Shown piece by piece: positions 14,501 to 28,100 of a stretch of DNA of 64,000 nucleotides. The DNA is from Heterobilharzia americana (taxonomy: Eukaryota > Platyhelminthes > Trematoda > Strigeidida > Schistosomatidae), in contig OX104132.1 in NCBI GenBank assembly GCA_944470555.2, positions 3,853,755-3,917,754 of the forward strand, read 5' to 3'. The stretch's first letter is position 1, and the number at the start of each line of letters is the position of its first letter. A program made the translations under genes and the position numbers. Below the pieces are notes generated by a model that saw only the letters and a program-made list of their open reading frames with translations, was not told the origin of the DNA and ran no database searches.

Positions 14501-17500
14501 AAAGTCTCTGACTGTTAGTCTGAGCTGCGTTTGACGATTTAGACTGCCTGGTTAGGGTGGTTTTAGAACTTAGTGACATGGCTGAAAATCGATTACAATG
14601 ATGAAGATGTATTCACTCTTCAACGTCTTCTAAGGCTTGACTATTTGCACTAGCTTTCATCTTCAAATCGCTTATTTTCTCGTACAACTTTCATACAACT
14701 TTGTCTACTTTAATATAACTTCTTTTCTATCCACCTATTCTTTGTGTACCACTGTGATGTATGACAACTTGAAATGAGATCCACTTATATGTTAGGTCCT
14801 ATGTTGGTTTTGTCTATATGTCTATCCTACAAATGTCCTAGTAGCATGGTTCCAGGGGAAATCTGTTTCATCACCTTTTTTCAATTTTCTTGAATGTAAT
14901 TCTTTGTTTCAGTATGTTCGAAGATAGACTTATGACTCTCAGGTACATTGTCAAGCTTAACTTCTGTTATCACCTTTGCGATAAGCTGGTATATTTTTAT
15001 TATTATTAGTCCCTTGGGTTCCTAGTGGAACATAGGGCTTCAGTAGCACGCCTCCAGTGACCTCTGTTCTCTGAGATCTTTTGAACCTGGTTCCACGACA
15101 GCCCACAAGCTCTCATTTCCTCCTCGCATGACCTCCTCCATGTCACCCTCGGACGTCCAACTCGTCGCTTCCCATGGGGATTCCACTCGAGGGCCTGACG
15201 CGTGATGTCCTCAGTCGGCCTTCTCAGTGCATGGCCAATCCATCTCCACTTCTTCCTGCATATTTGTTGCGTGATAGGTTCTTGGTTGGTTCGTTCCCAG
15301 AGTTCCTTGTTGCTTATTTTTTCTGGCCATCTGATCTTCAGCAGCGAGCGTAAGCAGTTGTTGATGAATGTCTGTAGTTTATTGGAAATGCCTTTCGTGA
15401 CGCGCCAAGTCTCTGAGCCATACAAGAGCACTGACTTGACGTTGGTGTTGAAAATCCGTATCTTGTTCCATGCTGAGTGCAGAAGATCTCCACACTGGTT
15501 TCAGGCTAATGAACGCCTGTCTTGCTTTTCCGATTCTGACTTTGACGTCCTCGTCCGTCCCGCCTGTAGTTGAAACAGTGCTTCCTAGATAAGTGAAGGA
15601 GGTTACTTCCTTCAAGTTTCTCCCGTTGACGGTGATTGGAGTTTGTTGTTGTTGTTGATGGTGGTGGTGCGGTATCTTCATCACTTCTGTCTTCTCTATA
15701 TTCACCTGAAGTCCCGTCTTAGCTGCCTCTTCTGTCAACTTGTTAGTTTTTGCCTGCAGATCTTCAAGTTTATGTGACATTAGGCATAAGTCATCGGCGA
15801 AATCCAAGTCTTCTAGGTTCTTTTCCGTCGTCCAGTGTATCCCCCTCTTCTCGCTGCCTACTGTTTGCTGCATGATCCAGTCCACCACAATAAGGAATAT
15901 CATGGGGGATAGTAGGCAACCTTGTTTCACTCCTGTCTTCACTTCAAAGGCATCACTGAGCTTCCCATTGTGGATTACTTGGCATGTGGCATCTTCATAT
16001 AGTTGTTGAATGAGGCGGATAAAGGTTTGCGGTACTCCGTAGTATTGAAGCAGTTTCCAAATTACTTCTCGGTCGACGCTGTCAAAGGCCTTCTCAAAGT
16101 CGATGAAGTTGAGGTATAGAGCTGATTGCCATTCTACGCTCTGTTCTATGATGATACGAAGCGTTGCAATTTGGTCAGCACATGATTTGTACTTCCTGAA
16201 GCCTGCCTGTTCCGGTCGCAGTTTTGAATCCAGTGCGTCTTTAAGCCTCTCCAGGATGATGCGGCTTAATATTTTACTTGGGGTGGACAGGAGAGTGATT
16301 CCGCGCCAGTTCTTGCAAGCACTGAGGTCTCCCTTCTTCGGCAGTTTGACAAGGTAACCCTTCTTCCAATCGTCAGGTACCTTCTCTTCCTTCCACACCT
16401 TCTGCAATAGTGGTGTGAGCATGTCCGCTGTTGTCTCTGCATCTGTTCTCAGTGCTTCTGGCGGTATTCCATCTGGTCCTGCTGCTTTCCCGCATTTCAG
16501 TAGCTTTATGGCGTTCAGGACTTCCATTTTCGTTGGGGGATTTATGTTCACTTGTAATTCAGCGGCTGCAGGTGGTATTTCTGGACGAAGTGCAGGTGGT
16601 GGTCGATTCAAGAGCTTCTTGAAGTGGTCGGCCCATCGTTTCCTCTGTTTCTCTTCTTTTGTAATTAAATTTCCTTCTTCATCTTTTATTGGTTTCATCT
16701 GTGTTGGTCTCTTCCCTGATAGCAACCTGGTTATTTGATACAATGTCGTCAGGTCTCTCTTACCTGCAGCCTGTTCTGCTTCACTTGCCAGTGTGTCGTA
16801 GAAGTGTCTTTTGTCTTTGCGTGCACTCTTCTTCACTTCTTTGTCCAGTGTTTTATACATTGTGCTCAGTTCCTCTTGTCGTTGAGCATCCTTGCACTGG
16901 TTTATCTTCTGCTTCACCATCCTCCTCTCCTCTATCAGCTTCCAGGTATCCGTCGAGATCCATTCCTTGTCTTCTTTCTTCTTCCTTCCTAATACTGTTG
17001 TGCAGGTTTCTTTCCACATAGCTTTCAAAGACTTCCAGTGTTCTTCCACACAGGTTTCTTCAGGGATGTCCCTCGATGTCTCCCATTTTGTCTTGATGGC
17101 TGCTTGAAGATCTCCTTTGTAGTTTCATCCTTCAGTTTCCGAGTGTTGTACTTGAATTGAGGTCTATCACCAGCTTCCTTGAAGGCTTTTAACTTGATTT
17201 GGAAGGTTCCTTGCACTAGATAGTGGTCTGAACCTACATCTGCTCCTCTTCTTGACCTTGTGTTAAGTAGACTGCGTCTCCATTTTCTTGAGATTGAGAT
17301 AAAGTCGATTTGATTTTTAGTGTGTCCATCTGGTGAAGTCCATGTCGCTTTGTGGATATCCTTGTGCCTGAACACACTGCCTCCAATCACCAAATCGTTG
17401 AATGCACAGAATTCTGCAAACAATTCTCCATTCTCATTCATTTCACCTAGCGCCTCTCGACCCATGGTTAGTTCTCTTCCCGTGTTGTCCCCTCCCAGTT

Positions 17501-20500
17501 TGGCATTCATGTCGCCCATTAGAATTTTGATATCGCCAACTGACGTCTTGTCCAGTGTTGATTGAAGTTGTCTGTAGAAATCCTCCTTTTTCTCTTGCTC
17601 TGCATTATTTGTAGGTGCATAACATTGTATGATTGTGACCTTTCTTCCTTTTGAGTTGAATCTTGCTGTCATGATCCTGGAGGAGATTGGTTCCCACTGC
17701 ATGAGAGCCTTCGATGCTCTTGAGGACATCATGATAGCCACTCCCTCAGTGTGCTCGTGGTTGGCGTCTGGGTGACCGGAGTAGATTATTGATTCTCCAG
17801 TTGACAGTTTGGAGAGTCCACTCCCATTCCATCTGCTTTCGCAAATCCCAAGCACTTCGATGTTATACCTTCTCATCTCCTTTGCAATCTGGGCTGCCTT
17901 ACTGGGTTCAAACATCGTGCGGACATTCCATGTCCCCACGTTTACTTTCGCTTTCATCGAGAGAAGACACATCGGCCAATTGGCTTCCCGAAGGCTTTCA
18001 CCAACTGGCGTCATTTCGCCTCTCCGATTCCAGCGGGGAATAAGTTTGTTTTCATTTTTTATATTTTGTTTGTGCTTTGAAGTTTCTTTAGCGGTTAGAT
18101 TTGTTTTACGGGGTAGGGTTGCTAGCCCTATGCCCAACCTTCCCTCTTTACCCGGGCTTAGGACCGGCTAGTAACTAGTAAACTAGTTAACCAGGCGAGG
18201 TTAAGCTGGTATATGTTGGTAGTGAAATTTTTAACATGAATGTTTGCAACTTAGTGACTATACTAGATAAGTAGTGGTTAATGTGAGGATGAAGTTCAAA
18301 TGAGCAGTCATATCTGGTGAGGCAAACCAAGTCGGATCTGAGGACAGTTACTTAACGACAACTTTGCATGAAGGTCGTGATATATCATAGACTGACAGAA
18401 GTAGGGAATATAGACCATTGGGTCCTAACATAGTGGCTCAATAGTAGCGTGTTGGCCAGAGAATCTTAATGTCCCGGGTTCTTTCGCTGGCAGGATCGTG
18501 AGTGCGCACTGCTGAGGAGTCCCATGATAGAGCAAAACAGCTGTCCAGTGCTCACAGGTTGTAGATGTTCCTCGAACTGACGACAGTTTGTGATGAATAC
18601 CTATCCGAAATCATTGTTAAAAATATTCTTCAACTGTTGATGATAAACTATGATATTTTCTGGTAGCTTATTCACTCTATAGACCAAACACAGTCAAATC
18701 GACGATTTACATACTTCCATGAGTTCACAGACAGATGGATAGAGTTAATGTAGAATGTCGCACATATATGCATCGCTTCAAGCTGCCGCAGTAGTATACA
18801 AAAAACACAGTGGTGAAAGTTATGTGAGAGAATAAACTATCTGAAGATAAAAGTTAATACAAGTTTTCCAGCTTTGGAAGAAGTTGAAGAGTGAATACAT
18901 CCATGCTATCGTGACCGATTTTCAGCGATGTTACCAAGAGTCCTCAACCATTGATTCCTGTCATATCGGAGACCGCAAACAAGCAGTCTACATCTTGAAT
19001 GATCATTCAAAGACTTTGTGGACTGGTGTCATGTTTTGATCCAACCACCTTCAACCCTCTTCCAACCGAATACAACTTTTGCTAGCAATTCACATCAAGT
19101 TAGGTGATGTCATGGAATTCCCAGTATATTTGCAAGCTATCCCAGTAGACTACGGTTTAGAACCTGATCAATTGAGTTGCGTTCTTGTCAAGTACATTTT
19201 GCCTGACTTCAATATAGCTCACATGGTGATTCTAACAAATGTGAGTAATGCTATGAAGATATCTATCATGGAATCTCTGTAACGGCTATATCTTACAAGC
19301 ATACAACAGGACACAGAGGACTTTAGTTCAGTTTATAAATCCTTTGATAGATAGTCGGATATCTCACCAGTTGTCGCCACATGACGCGCGTTGATAAATG
19401 CCAAAGTGCGGGAGTTGTTAACGCTTTCCACGTCTTCACTCCCTATCCGGGAACGGTTACAGCCTTGAAGCATCGTCGTCTTTATTAACAACAATTTATG
19501 GAACTAAGATAAAATAAAATCTGTTTTCAAATTACTCAACAACTCATAGATAAAGTGATTTGTAACAATGGTGACATTGTTGAAGAATAACATTTCATCA
19601 CCCGGAGGTAAAGAGCAATCTTCTAATCTGATTACAACTCCATTTCTACTTGGAGTAACATCATTATCATTATTAGTCCTTTGGGTTCCTAATGGAATAT
19701 GCAGCTTCAGTAGCACGTCTCCATTCCACTCTCTTCTCTGCAATCTTTTCAACCTGGTTCCACGACTGCCCACAAGCTCTCATTTCTTCCTCGCACAACC
19801 CCCTCCATGTCATCCTCACCCTCATCTCGGACGCCCAACTCATCGCTTCCTATCTCGGTTCCACTCGAGTAACTAGCCTAACGCGTGATGTCCCCAGTCG
19901 GCCTTCTCAGTGTATGCCCAATTCAATCCATCTCCACTATATTCCACTGCATATTTGTTCAGCGATAGATTCTTGGTTGCTTCGTTGCCCTGCCAGAGTT
20001 CCTGATTGCTTATTCTTTCTGGCCATCTGATCTTCAGTAGCGAGCCAGCGTAAGCAGTTGTTGATGAATGTCTGTAGTTTGTTGGAAATGCGTTTCGTAA
20101 CCCGTCAAGTTTCTGAACCATACAGGAGCACTGGCTTGACGTTGGTTTTGAGAATCCGAATGTTGTTCCACATGCTGAGTGCAGTGCAGATCTCCACACT
20201 GGTATCAGGCTAATGAAAGATTGTCTTGCTTTTCCGATTCTGGCTGGATTTGACATCCTGGTCTGTGCCACCTGTAGTTGAAACAGTGCTGCCTAGATAG
20301 TTGAAAGAGGCTGCATCCTTCACGTTTCTCCCATTGATGGTGATTGGAGTTTGTAGTTGTTGGTGGCGCGGTATCTTCATCACCTCTGTCTTCTCTACAT
20401 TCACTTGAAGTCCCATCTTCCTTCGCTGCCGTGCCCTGCCTCTTCTGTCAACTTGTTAGTTTTCGCCTGTAGATCTTCAAGTTTGTGTGACACCAGACAC

Positions 20501-20836
20501 AATTCATCGGCGAAATCCAGATCTCCTAGGTTCTTTCCTGCAGTCCAGCGTATCCCCCTCTTCTCGCTCCCCACTGTTTGCTGCATGATCCAGTCGACCA
20601 CAATCAGGAATATCATGGAGGATAGTAGGCAACCTTGTTTCACTCCTGTCTTCACTTCAAAAGCATCACTGAGCTTCCCATTGTGGATTACTTGGCATGT
20701 GGCGTCTTCGTATAGTTGTTGAATGAGACTGATAAGGGTTTGCGGTATTCCTTAGTATTGAAGCAGTTTCCAAATTACTTCTCTGTCGACGCTGTCAAAG
20801 GCCTTCTAAAGTCGATAAAGTTGAGGTAGAGAGATG

Positions 20837-20922
<86 letters not shown>

Positions 20923-23900
20923 CAAAACCAGGATCGGAAAAGCAAGACTGGCTTTCATTTATCTGAAATCAATATGGAGATCTACTGCACTACACTCAGC
21001 ACAAACAACAACATCCCGATTTTCAACACCAATGCAAGTCAAGTCAGTGCTGCTATGTAATGGTTGAGAAACTTGGCGCATCGCGAAAAGCATTTCCAAC
21101 AAACTACAGACATTCATCAACACCTACCATCTACACTCACTCGATACTGAAGATCAAATGAGAAGGCCAGAATAATGAGAATAAGCAACAAGGAAGTCAC
21201 TCTGCGAACGAACCAACCAACAACCTATCACCCAACAGATATGCAGTTTAAGAAAGTGGAGATGGATTGAATTGGGCATACACTGAGAAGGTCGAGTGGG
21301 GACATCACTCACCGGGCCCTCCATTGGAATCTAGAGGGGAAACGATGAGTTGGACGTCCGAGGTGAGGATGAGGGTGAGGGTGACATGGAGGAGATGATG
21401 TGAAGAAGAAATGAAAGCTTGTGACCAATCGTGGTGCCAGGTTGAAAAGATTGCAGAGAAGAGAGTGTAATGGAGGTGTGCTACTGAATCCCTATATTCC
21501 ACTAGGAACCCAAAGGGGAAAAAAACAATTGAAGTAGTATTCATCACAGGTTGAAATCAGTTGGAGATCTACTCAAAACCAGCTGTTTTTTGTTCTTGGA
21601 ACCTGCAGAAACCTAGTCTTTCAATGGCCAGTCCCTTAATGAATACTACCTTTAAAGGAAAATCTTCATAAACTGCATACTGCTTACAACCTCTGTCATC
21701 TTTTAGCCATCTATTCAAACAAAACTTGTACGAAAACACTCAACTTTTTAAAAGGTGAGTTGGTTCAAATGTTTGTTCACATTTCTGTAGGTTTTCGAGG
21801 AGAGAATCGGGTTAAAATGTAGAAGTATATTCAGAAATATAAAAAAGTAAGCATTACTGAAGATATAGTGTTATTGCTTGTATTATACCGTCGTTGATTC
21901 GACCGAATCCCAAATAGGACGAAATGCTCATCCTGGATTCCACTGCTAGCCACTGCCCATCATTACTGAAGATAATCATAATAATGACAATTAGGTTCCT
22001 ACTAATTTGATCAATTCTGAGTTATCCAACTAGGCGTTGATTCTTAACCATCTAATGATTTTGATCACAGTGTCTGCATTTACACCTTATAACCAGGGGA
22101 TTCATGGATTTCGTTCACCTAGATACCGTCGTCTTCGAATTTTGAGGGAGTTGTGGGGATTTGGAAATATTTCAAGTTGTTATTCATCGTAGACTGACAT
22201 CAGTTGGAGGATCAAAGACAACCTGGGAGCAGTGGACAGCTGTTTCGTCCTAGTTTGGGACTCCTCAGCAATGCGCACCTACGACCCCGCCAGAGATTAA
22301 ACCCGTGACCTCCAGGTTCCGCAGGCGCGCACTGCTGAGGAACCCCATACTAGTTTGACAAGACAGCTGTCCAGTGCTCCCAGGTTTCCTTTAGTCCTCC
22401 AATTACGAAACTTAGTGAATAGAAAACCTGTGATATAATTATCCTTTCAAAACTAGTTGCTTTTTTGGGGATCTGACTGACAAAATCAACGTAGAACCTT
22501 GGACACAGGTGAATCGGCTCAAGTTAGCACATTTCACACTAGTACACAAAGAACAGGTGGAGACCCGGTGTGACATAAATTCTGTTGTAATTGTTAACCT
22601 ACACTCGAAGGTTAACAAACGTCAGTACATTTCCCTAACGTCATCTGAACTGGTTCTTATGAGAAGACTGACTCCAGCTGGCTCTAACCACAACGAAGAG
22701 CGAAAGTAACTCAAACATAAGTTGACTAAGCGTTTTTACGTCGATCGTGAGTAGTGGTGGGTAGCATTGGGTAACATTTGACAACTGTCATAATGGTGCA
22801 GATATTTTCACTCCTTGAAATCTTGTAAATATTCACGCTAACTGTTATCTCCAGATTATTAATTCTCTCACACTAATATCACTCCTTTTCTATCCATCTG
22901 TTCTTTGTATACTTCTGTAAAGTGTGACTAGTTGAAGTGATACACTCTCCTTTGTGAGATTCTACGTTGATTTTGCCAGTCAGTCAGATATTCAAGCTTT
23001 ATAAGATGCATTATTGTGATTGATTTTCACCTATGTCATCAAGATTCCTCAATCACTAGTTGTTATCATTTTGGTGACCTCAACTAGGTAGGTAGTCTGC
23101 ATCTTCCAACATGACTCTAACCAACAATCAGCGACTTTGTGGACTGGTGTCACATCTTGATCTGATCAACCTGAAACCTCTTCCAACCTAATCGAGGTAA
23201 GCAATGGCTCAGTATGTACAGTACATATCGAACCTATCTCAGTCAACTAAGGTTTACAATCTCTTCATCTATGGCCTACATTATCTAACCAATCCCTTTG
23301 AAAATAACATACATGATTATGTTATTTATTATCTTGCTGGTAGTGAAAAGTAATGGGATCCAGTTTGATGCATATTTCGTCCTATTTTGGACCTGCCTCA
23401 AAGTGAATGATGTTATCCCTACTGAGCTATTGTTTTAAATATTGCTGCATAATAATCCACTTGGTGGTATTTTCATTTAAGGTTAGCGTATTATCCAATA
23501 GTTAATATTTTATTTTAATTTCCTTTCACAGAGACTTTACTAAATCGAATGATTGTACAAATTCACACATTCCAATGAGGTATGTTTATCCAGTTAGAGT
23601 AAAGTGTTTATTTCACTTCTAGTTACTCTCAGAATCATCATCAGCAGCAGCAACAGTATAATCATAATCATAATTATCCTTCTCAAGAAAATTCACCTAA
23701 TTGGGATTATACTGGGAATTATATCCCACGAAATATTAGAACACGATGGTCTAGTGGAGGTTATGGATCATCTAATCGTTGTGCAAATTGTCCAGATATT
23801 GTGTATGCAAATGAACGTGTTGATGCAGTTGGTAAAGTTTTTCATCGATTATGCTTTAAATGTACTGATTGTCAACGTCTACTTGATCGTGGAACAGCAT

Positions 23901-25107
23901 GTGATCATAATCGTGAAGTATTCTGTCAAAGTAAGCATGTATTCATTCTCTATCTCTTTTATATATCTTACTTTATTATCATTATTATTACTATTATTTT
24001 TCCCTTGGGTTTCTAGTGGAATATAGGGATTCAGTAGCACACCTCCATTACACTCTCTTCTCTGCAATCTTTTCAACCTGACACCACGATTGGTCACAAG
24101 CTTTCATTTCTTCTTCACATCATCTCCTCCATATCACCCTCATCCTCACCCTCACCTCGGACGTCCAACTCATCGTTTCCCCTTTGGATTCCAATGGATG
24201 GCCTGGTGAGTGATGTCCCCAATTGGCCTTCTCAGTGTATGCCCAATTCAATCCACCCCCACTCTCTTAAACTGCATATTTGTTGGGTGATAGGTTGTTG
24301 GTTGGTTCGTTCCCAGAGTGACTTCCTTGTTGCTTATTCTCATTATTCTGGCCCTCCCATTTGATCTTCAGTATCGAGTGAGTGTAGATGGTAGGTGTTG
24401 ATGAATGTCTGTAGTTTGTTGGGAATGCTTTTCGCGATGCGCCAAGTTTCTCAACCATTACATAACAGCACTGACTGGACTTGCATTGGTGTTGAAAATC
24501 CGGATGTTGTTGTTTGTGCTGAGTGTAGTGCAGTAGATCTCCATATTGATTTCAGATAAATGGAATCCAGTCTTGCTTTTCCGATCCTGGTTTTGCATAT
24601 ATATATATATATATTTTTTTTTTGAGGGGGTTGTGGAGATTTGGAAATATTTCCAGTTGTTATTCATCGAAGACTGACATCAGTTGGATGAATAACAACT
24701 TGAAATATTTCCAAATCTCCACAACCCCTCAAAAATTAATTGAACTGATGCTCATTGGTGATTAGCTTCGAGAAGTATTCCCGAAGTTCCAATGACAAGT
24801 CGTGACCTGTGGAGTCAAAGCCTGATGGCCGTGAGGACAGATACTCAACGATGACATTGGGTGGCGGTTCGCGCTATATCGTGAGCTAACAGAAGTTGGA
24901 AATATGGAGCATTGGATTCTGACCCAGTGGCTCAATGGTAACGCGCTGGTCGCGGAACCTGAAGGTCGCGGGTTCGATCCCTGCTGGTGGGGTCGTGGGT
25001 ACGCATTGCTCAGGAGTCCCATACTAGTCTGACGAAACAGCTGTCCAGTGCTCCCAGGTTTCCTTTGTTCCTCCAACTGATGTCAGTCTTCGATGAATAA
25101 CAACTTG

Positions 25108-25143
<36 letters not shown>

Positions 25144-28100
25144 AGAGACAGTATTCATGAAGTTATGATGTTGCTCCAAGTAGAAATAGAGTTGGATTAT
25201 TCTGCAGCAATATTTAAAACAATAGCTCAGTAGAGATAACATCATTCACTTTGAGGCAGGTCACAAATAGGACGAAATATGCATCAAACTGGATCCCATT
25301 ACTTTTCACTACCAGCAAGATAATAAATAACATAATCATGTATGTTATTTTCAAAAGGGATTGGTTAGATAATGTAGGCCATAGATGAAGAGATTGTAAA
25401 CCTTAGTTGACTGAGATAGGTTCGATGTGTACTGTACATACTGAGCCATTACTTACCTCGATTAGGTTGAAAGAGGTTTCAGGTTGATCAGATCAAGATG
25501 TGACACAGATTCATATCATGTTATTTACTCTATTGAATCCAGTAGTTTCTCATTCCTCCTTCATTTTTGTAAACTGGTTTTGACCTATTTGTCTTTCGTC
25601 ACATTTAATCTTTTTTTTTCAATGTGTAGCAACTTGAACCATTGTTCAGTAATCTTTGATCATATGTTGATATTTGCGATCATTAACTTTCTGATTTATT
25701 AATTGTAGTTTGAATCAAGATAAGTAATTGTGATTCGAACTGATTTTGGTGTCTAGTGGTTCAATGAACTATATGATACAATTTAAATGAATGTTAGGTG
25801 ATATCATGTAAACCGATGATGTAGTTGAATGGTTGAAATCAACTCAACAATCATTTGTAGACATTCATACACACTAGACAATGAGTTAGTCATGTTTTTT
25901 TGAAAGCTAATGGTATACTACTTACCTGCCCGAACATCAATCAGTGTAGCTCAGTACCTGAATTGGTGACCCGTTGTTTTAAGTTCAACGCCCGAAATCG
26001 ATGAGATACATCTTCATGATATAGACGTGTTAGGTGAAGACGCTGACAACATGCAGAGTATTCAAAACAGTTTGACTATCAATTTCAGAATGTTTGGGAT
26101 CCGTTTCTAACCACCAAATACAAATTGTTGCTCCATGATTCGTATTCAGCAGTCCCTCAGCTAACTATAGAGAGTGAGTGTGGTGATTGAGTGTGTCAAC
26201 CACTTCACTTACCTGTGAAGTAGGATCAACCGTGGTGCGATGGTCAGTGGTCGATGAAATCTCTGTACGATTGCAAAAGGCTCGGTTGACTGAGTTTTGC
26301 CAACTTACACCACCTGTGGCGCCTGCGTGATATCAGATTGTGTAATGAGAGTCATGTGTAGTGCACAGCAATCCACTCTGTCCTACTGTGTGGATGTGGA
26401 ACATGGTCATTGAAGGTGGAAGACATGAGAAGGCTGTCTTCAAGTGTTTGAGCATCGTTGCCTTCATAGTTTAGGTTGTATTCGTTGGTGCCACCAGGTG
26501 AGTAACGCAGACGTGAAGCGTAGAGTTTCAGGGAGGGAGTAGAGGTTGTGGTCGTTGATGGACTGAGATGGTTGGGAGATGTGTTACGTATGCGTGTTGG
26601 CCGTCTACTTCATCACACAATGTTGACTGAGGTTGGTTTAGACTGAAAAAGACTCGAGTGGTCAGACTAAACATGGGATCAATGTGTGTAGTGTTTTACT
26701 GTTGGTATGAGCCATATGTGGAGATAGAGATCATGGGTTGGGGGTTAGTGAGACAGGAGGAAGCAGTGGTTGTAGATTGACTGTATGTGATATGGGTCAG
26801 AGTGTATGTCAGTGACGCAGGTGTGTATGCACACATTATCCTCATATTATCGACGCTATACTGAATCTCACCAATATCTCATTCCTTCTTTCTCTCATTT
26901 TGTACTTAATACTTGTTTTGAGTGAATTTTGTTGTTTTCATCTTCCAATTGACTGTCTTTTTACTTGATGTATTGATATGAGTTGTGACAACCCTGAGGG
27001 TTACGCTGTAATGCTCAGTCCTATGTTGATATTCATGATGATGATGATGATGATGAAACGTTTCCTTACGAACAGTGTAAATAAGTGTGTACTCTATACA
27101 GCTGCCTCAAAAGTTCTTGACAGAAAAATAAGGAACTTGTTATCTGTTCCTGACGTTGAAGTTGGCATTTGTCAACTTGTGTCACCTGTGAAGCCAGTTG
27201 GCGAGATATTCATCTACCTAACAAAGGATGAATATACTGTGATGCATTTCATTCTGTCCTGTTACAGGGCCACTGATAATGGAAGACATGAAGCGGTGAT
27301 AGGGTATTGATCACGTATCTTTGTAGAATTACTTGCATGTTTGATAGAATCGTTGTGTGAGCAATGTTGAAATTAGGCGAAGGGTACCAGTCAAGTTAAC
27401 TGATGAGGTTGTGAAGCTTGGTTGACTGCAATGACCTACAAATCTACTTCACATGCCGAGTCACTGCCTACCTCGATGTATCATGGGGAATTTGGATTCG
27501 GTTGGAGAGTAAGGAGACCAAGTCGTCGCACCAGTATATGAAGTCTTTACTATTCGTCTGAGGAATGTGGGATATTGTAGACTGCCTGGTTGGTGTCCAT
27601 GAGACAAAAGGAATCAGTGGATGACCACTCTCGCTCACTATGTCGCCAACTTATTCACTCCTCGACATCTTCGAAAGCTTGAATATTCACATGAATCGTC
27701 ATTTATGTTGTCACACAACTTTCTCTTCCTTGATATCAATCCTCTTTTTATCCACCTGTTCTTTGTATACTAGTGTATGTGTGTGTGTGTGTGTGACAAC
27801 TTGAGCCGACGCATTTCTGTGCGAGATTCCACATTGATTTCACCAGTCAGTCAGTGACGTGAGCGTCTGTGTGTGGAGAAGTTCTCTTGGCACTGATATT
27901 TACTGTTAAAAACACACTAGGAACACCAAGCCGAATTGCATTTCCACCACGAAGATCTTTATTCTCATTGAAACATTTATTGAGAGACTATCAGAAGCTC
28001 TGAAAAGAGCGAACGTCTGCTCAGTCCACATTCACCCAACCCACCCCAACCCACTAAACCACCTTACCTAGATAATCATTATCTGGACGATTACCATAGG

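Larger units (their letters stand above)
14995..18201 (-). mobile_element. Full-length RTE/SR2-like non-LTR retrotransposon (family A)
   Basis: A 3.2-kb element on the minus strand with a 13-bp perfect target-site duplication. Sense order is a 5' end with CCTCGCCTGGTTAACTAG, an EEP-type endonuclease (17025-18137), a reverse transcriptase (15379-17049), a C-terminal CCHC-less region (15006-15431) and a 3' end CCAAGGGACTAATAATAATA in place of poly(A). Size, order and microsatellite-like tail fit the RTE clade, to which schistosome SR2 belongs; the subfamily name is inferred. The single ORF expected is broken twice: near 17100, where the copy near 40705 has five more bases, and near 15470, where the copy near 30800 has two more. 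It sits inside intron 2 of the LIM gene, antisense to it. Confidence 0.85.

Noticed and set aside
15202..17107. Several 80-120 codon plus-strand frames opposite the full-length element
   Set aside because: They are antisense shadows of the endonuclease/RT coding strand and recur opposite every other copy.
23604..24026. A 140-codon Ile-rich plus-strand frame
   Set aside because: It is the wrong frame across LIM exon 4 and runs into a retroelement. The LIM frame has intact zinc ligands and splice sites.
26978..27310. A conserved 110-codon gene present twice (also 51544-51876)
   Set aside because: It is identical only because it lies in the inverted duplication. It starts in the B1 3' UTR and crosses into B2, so it is not a gene.
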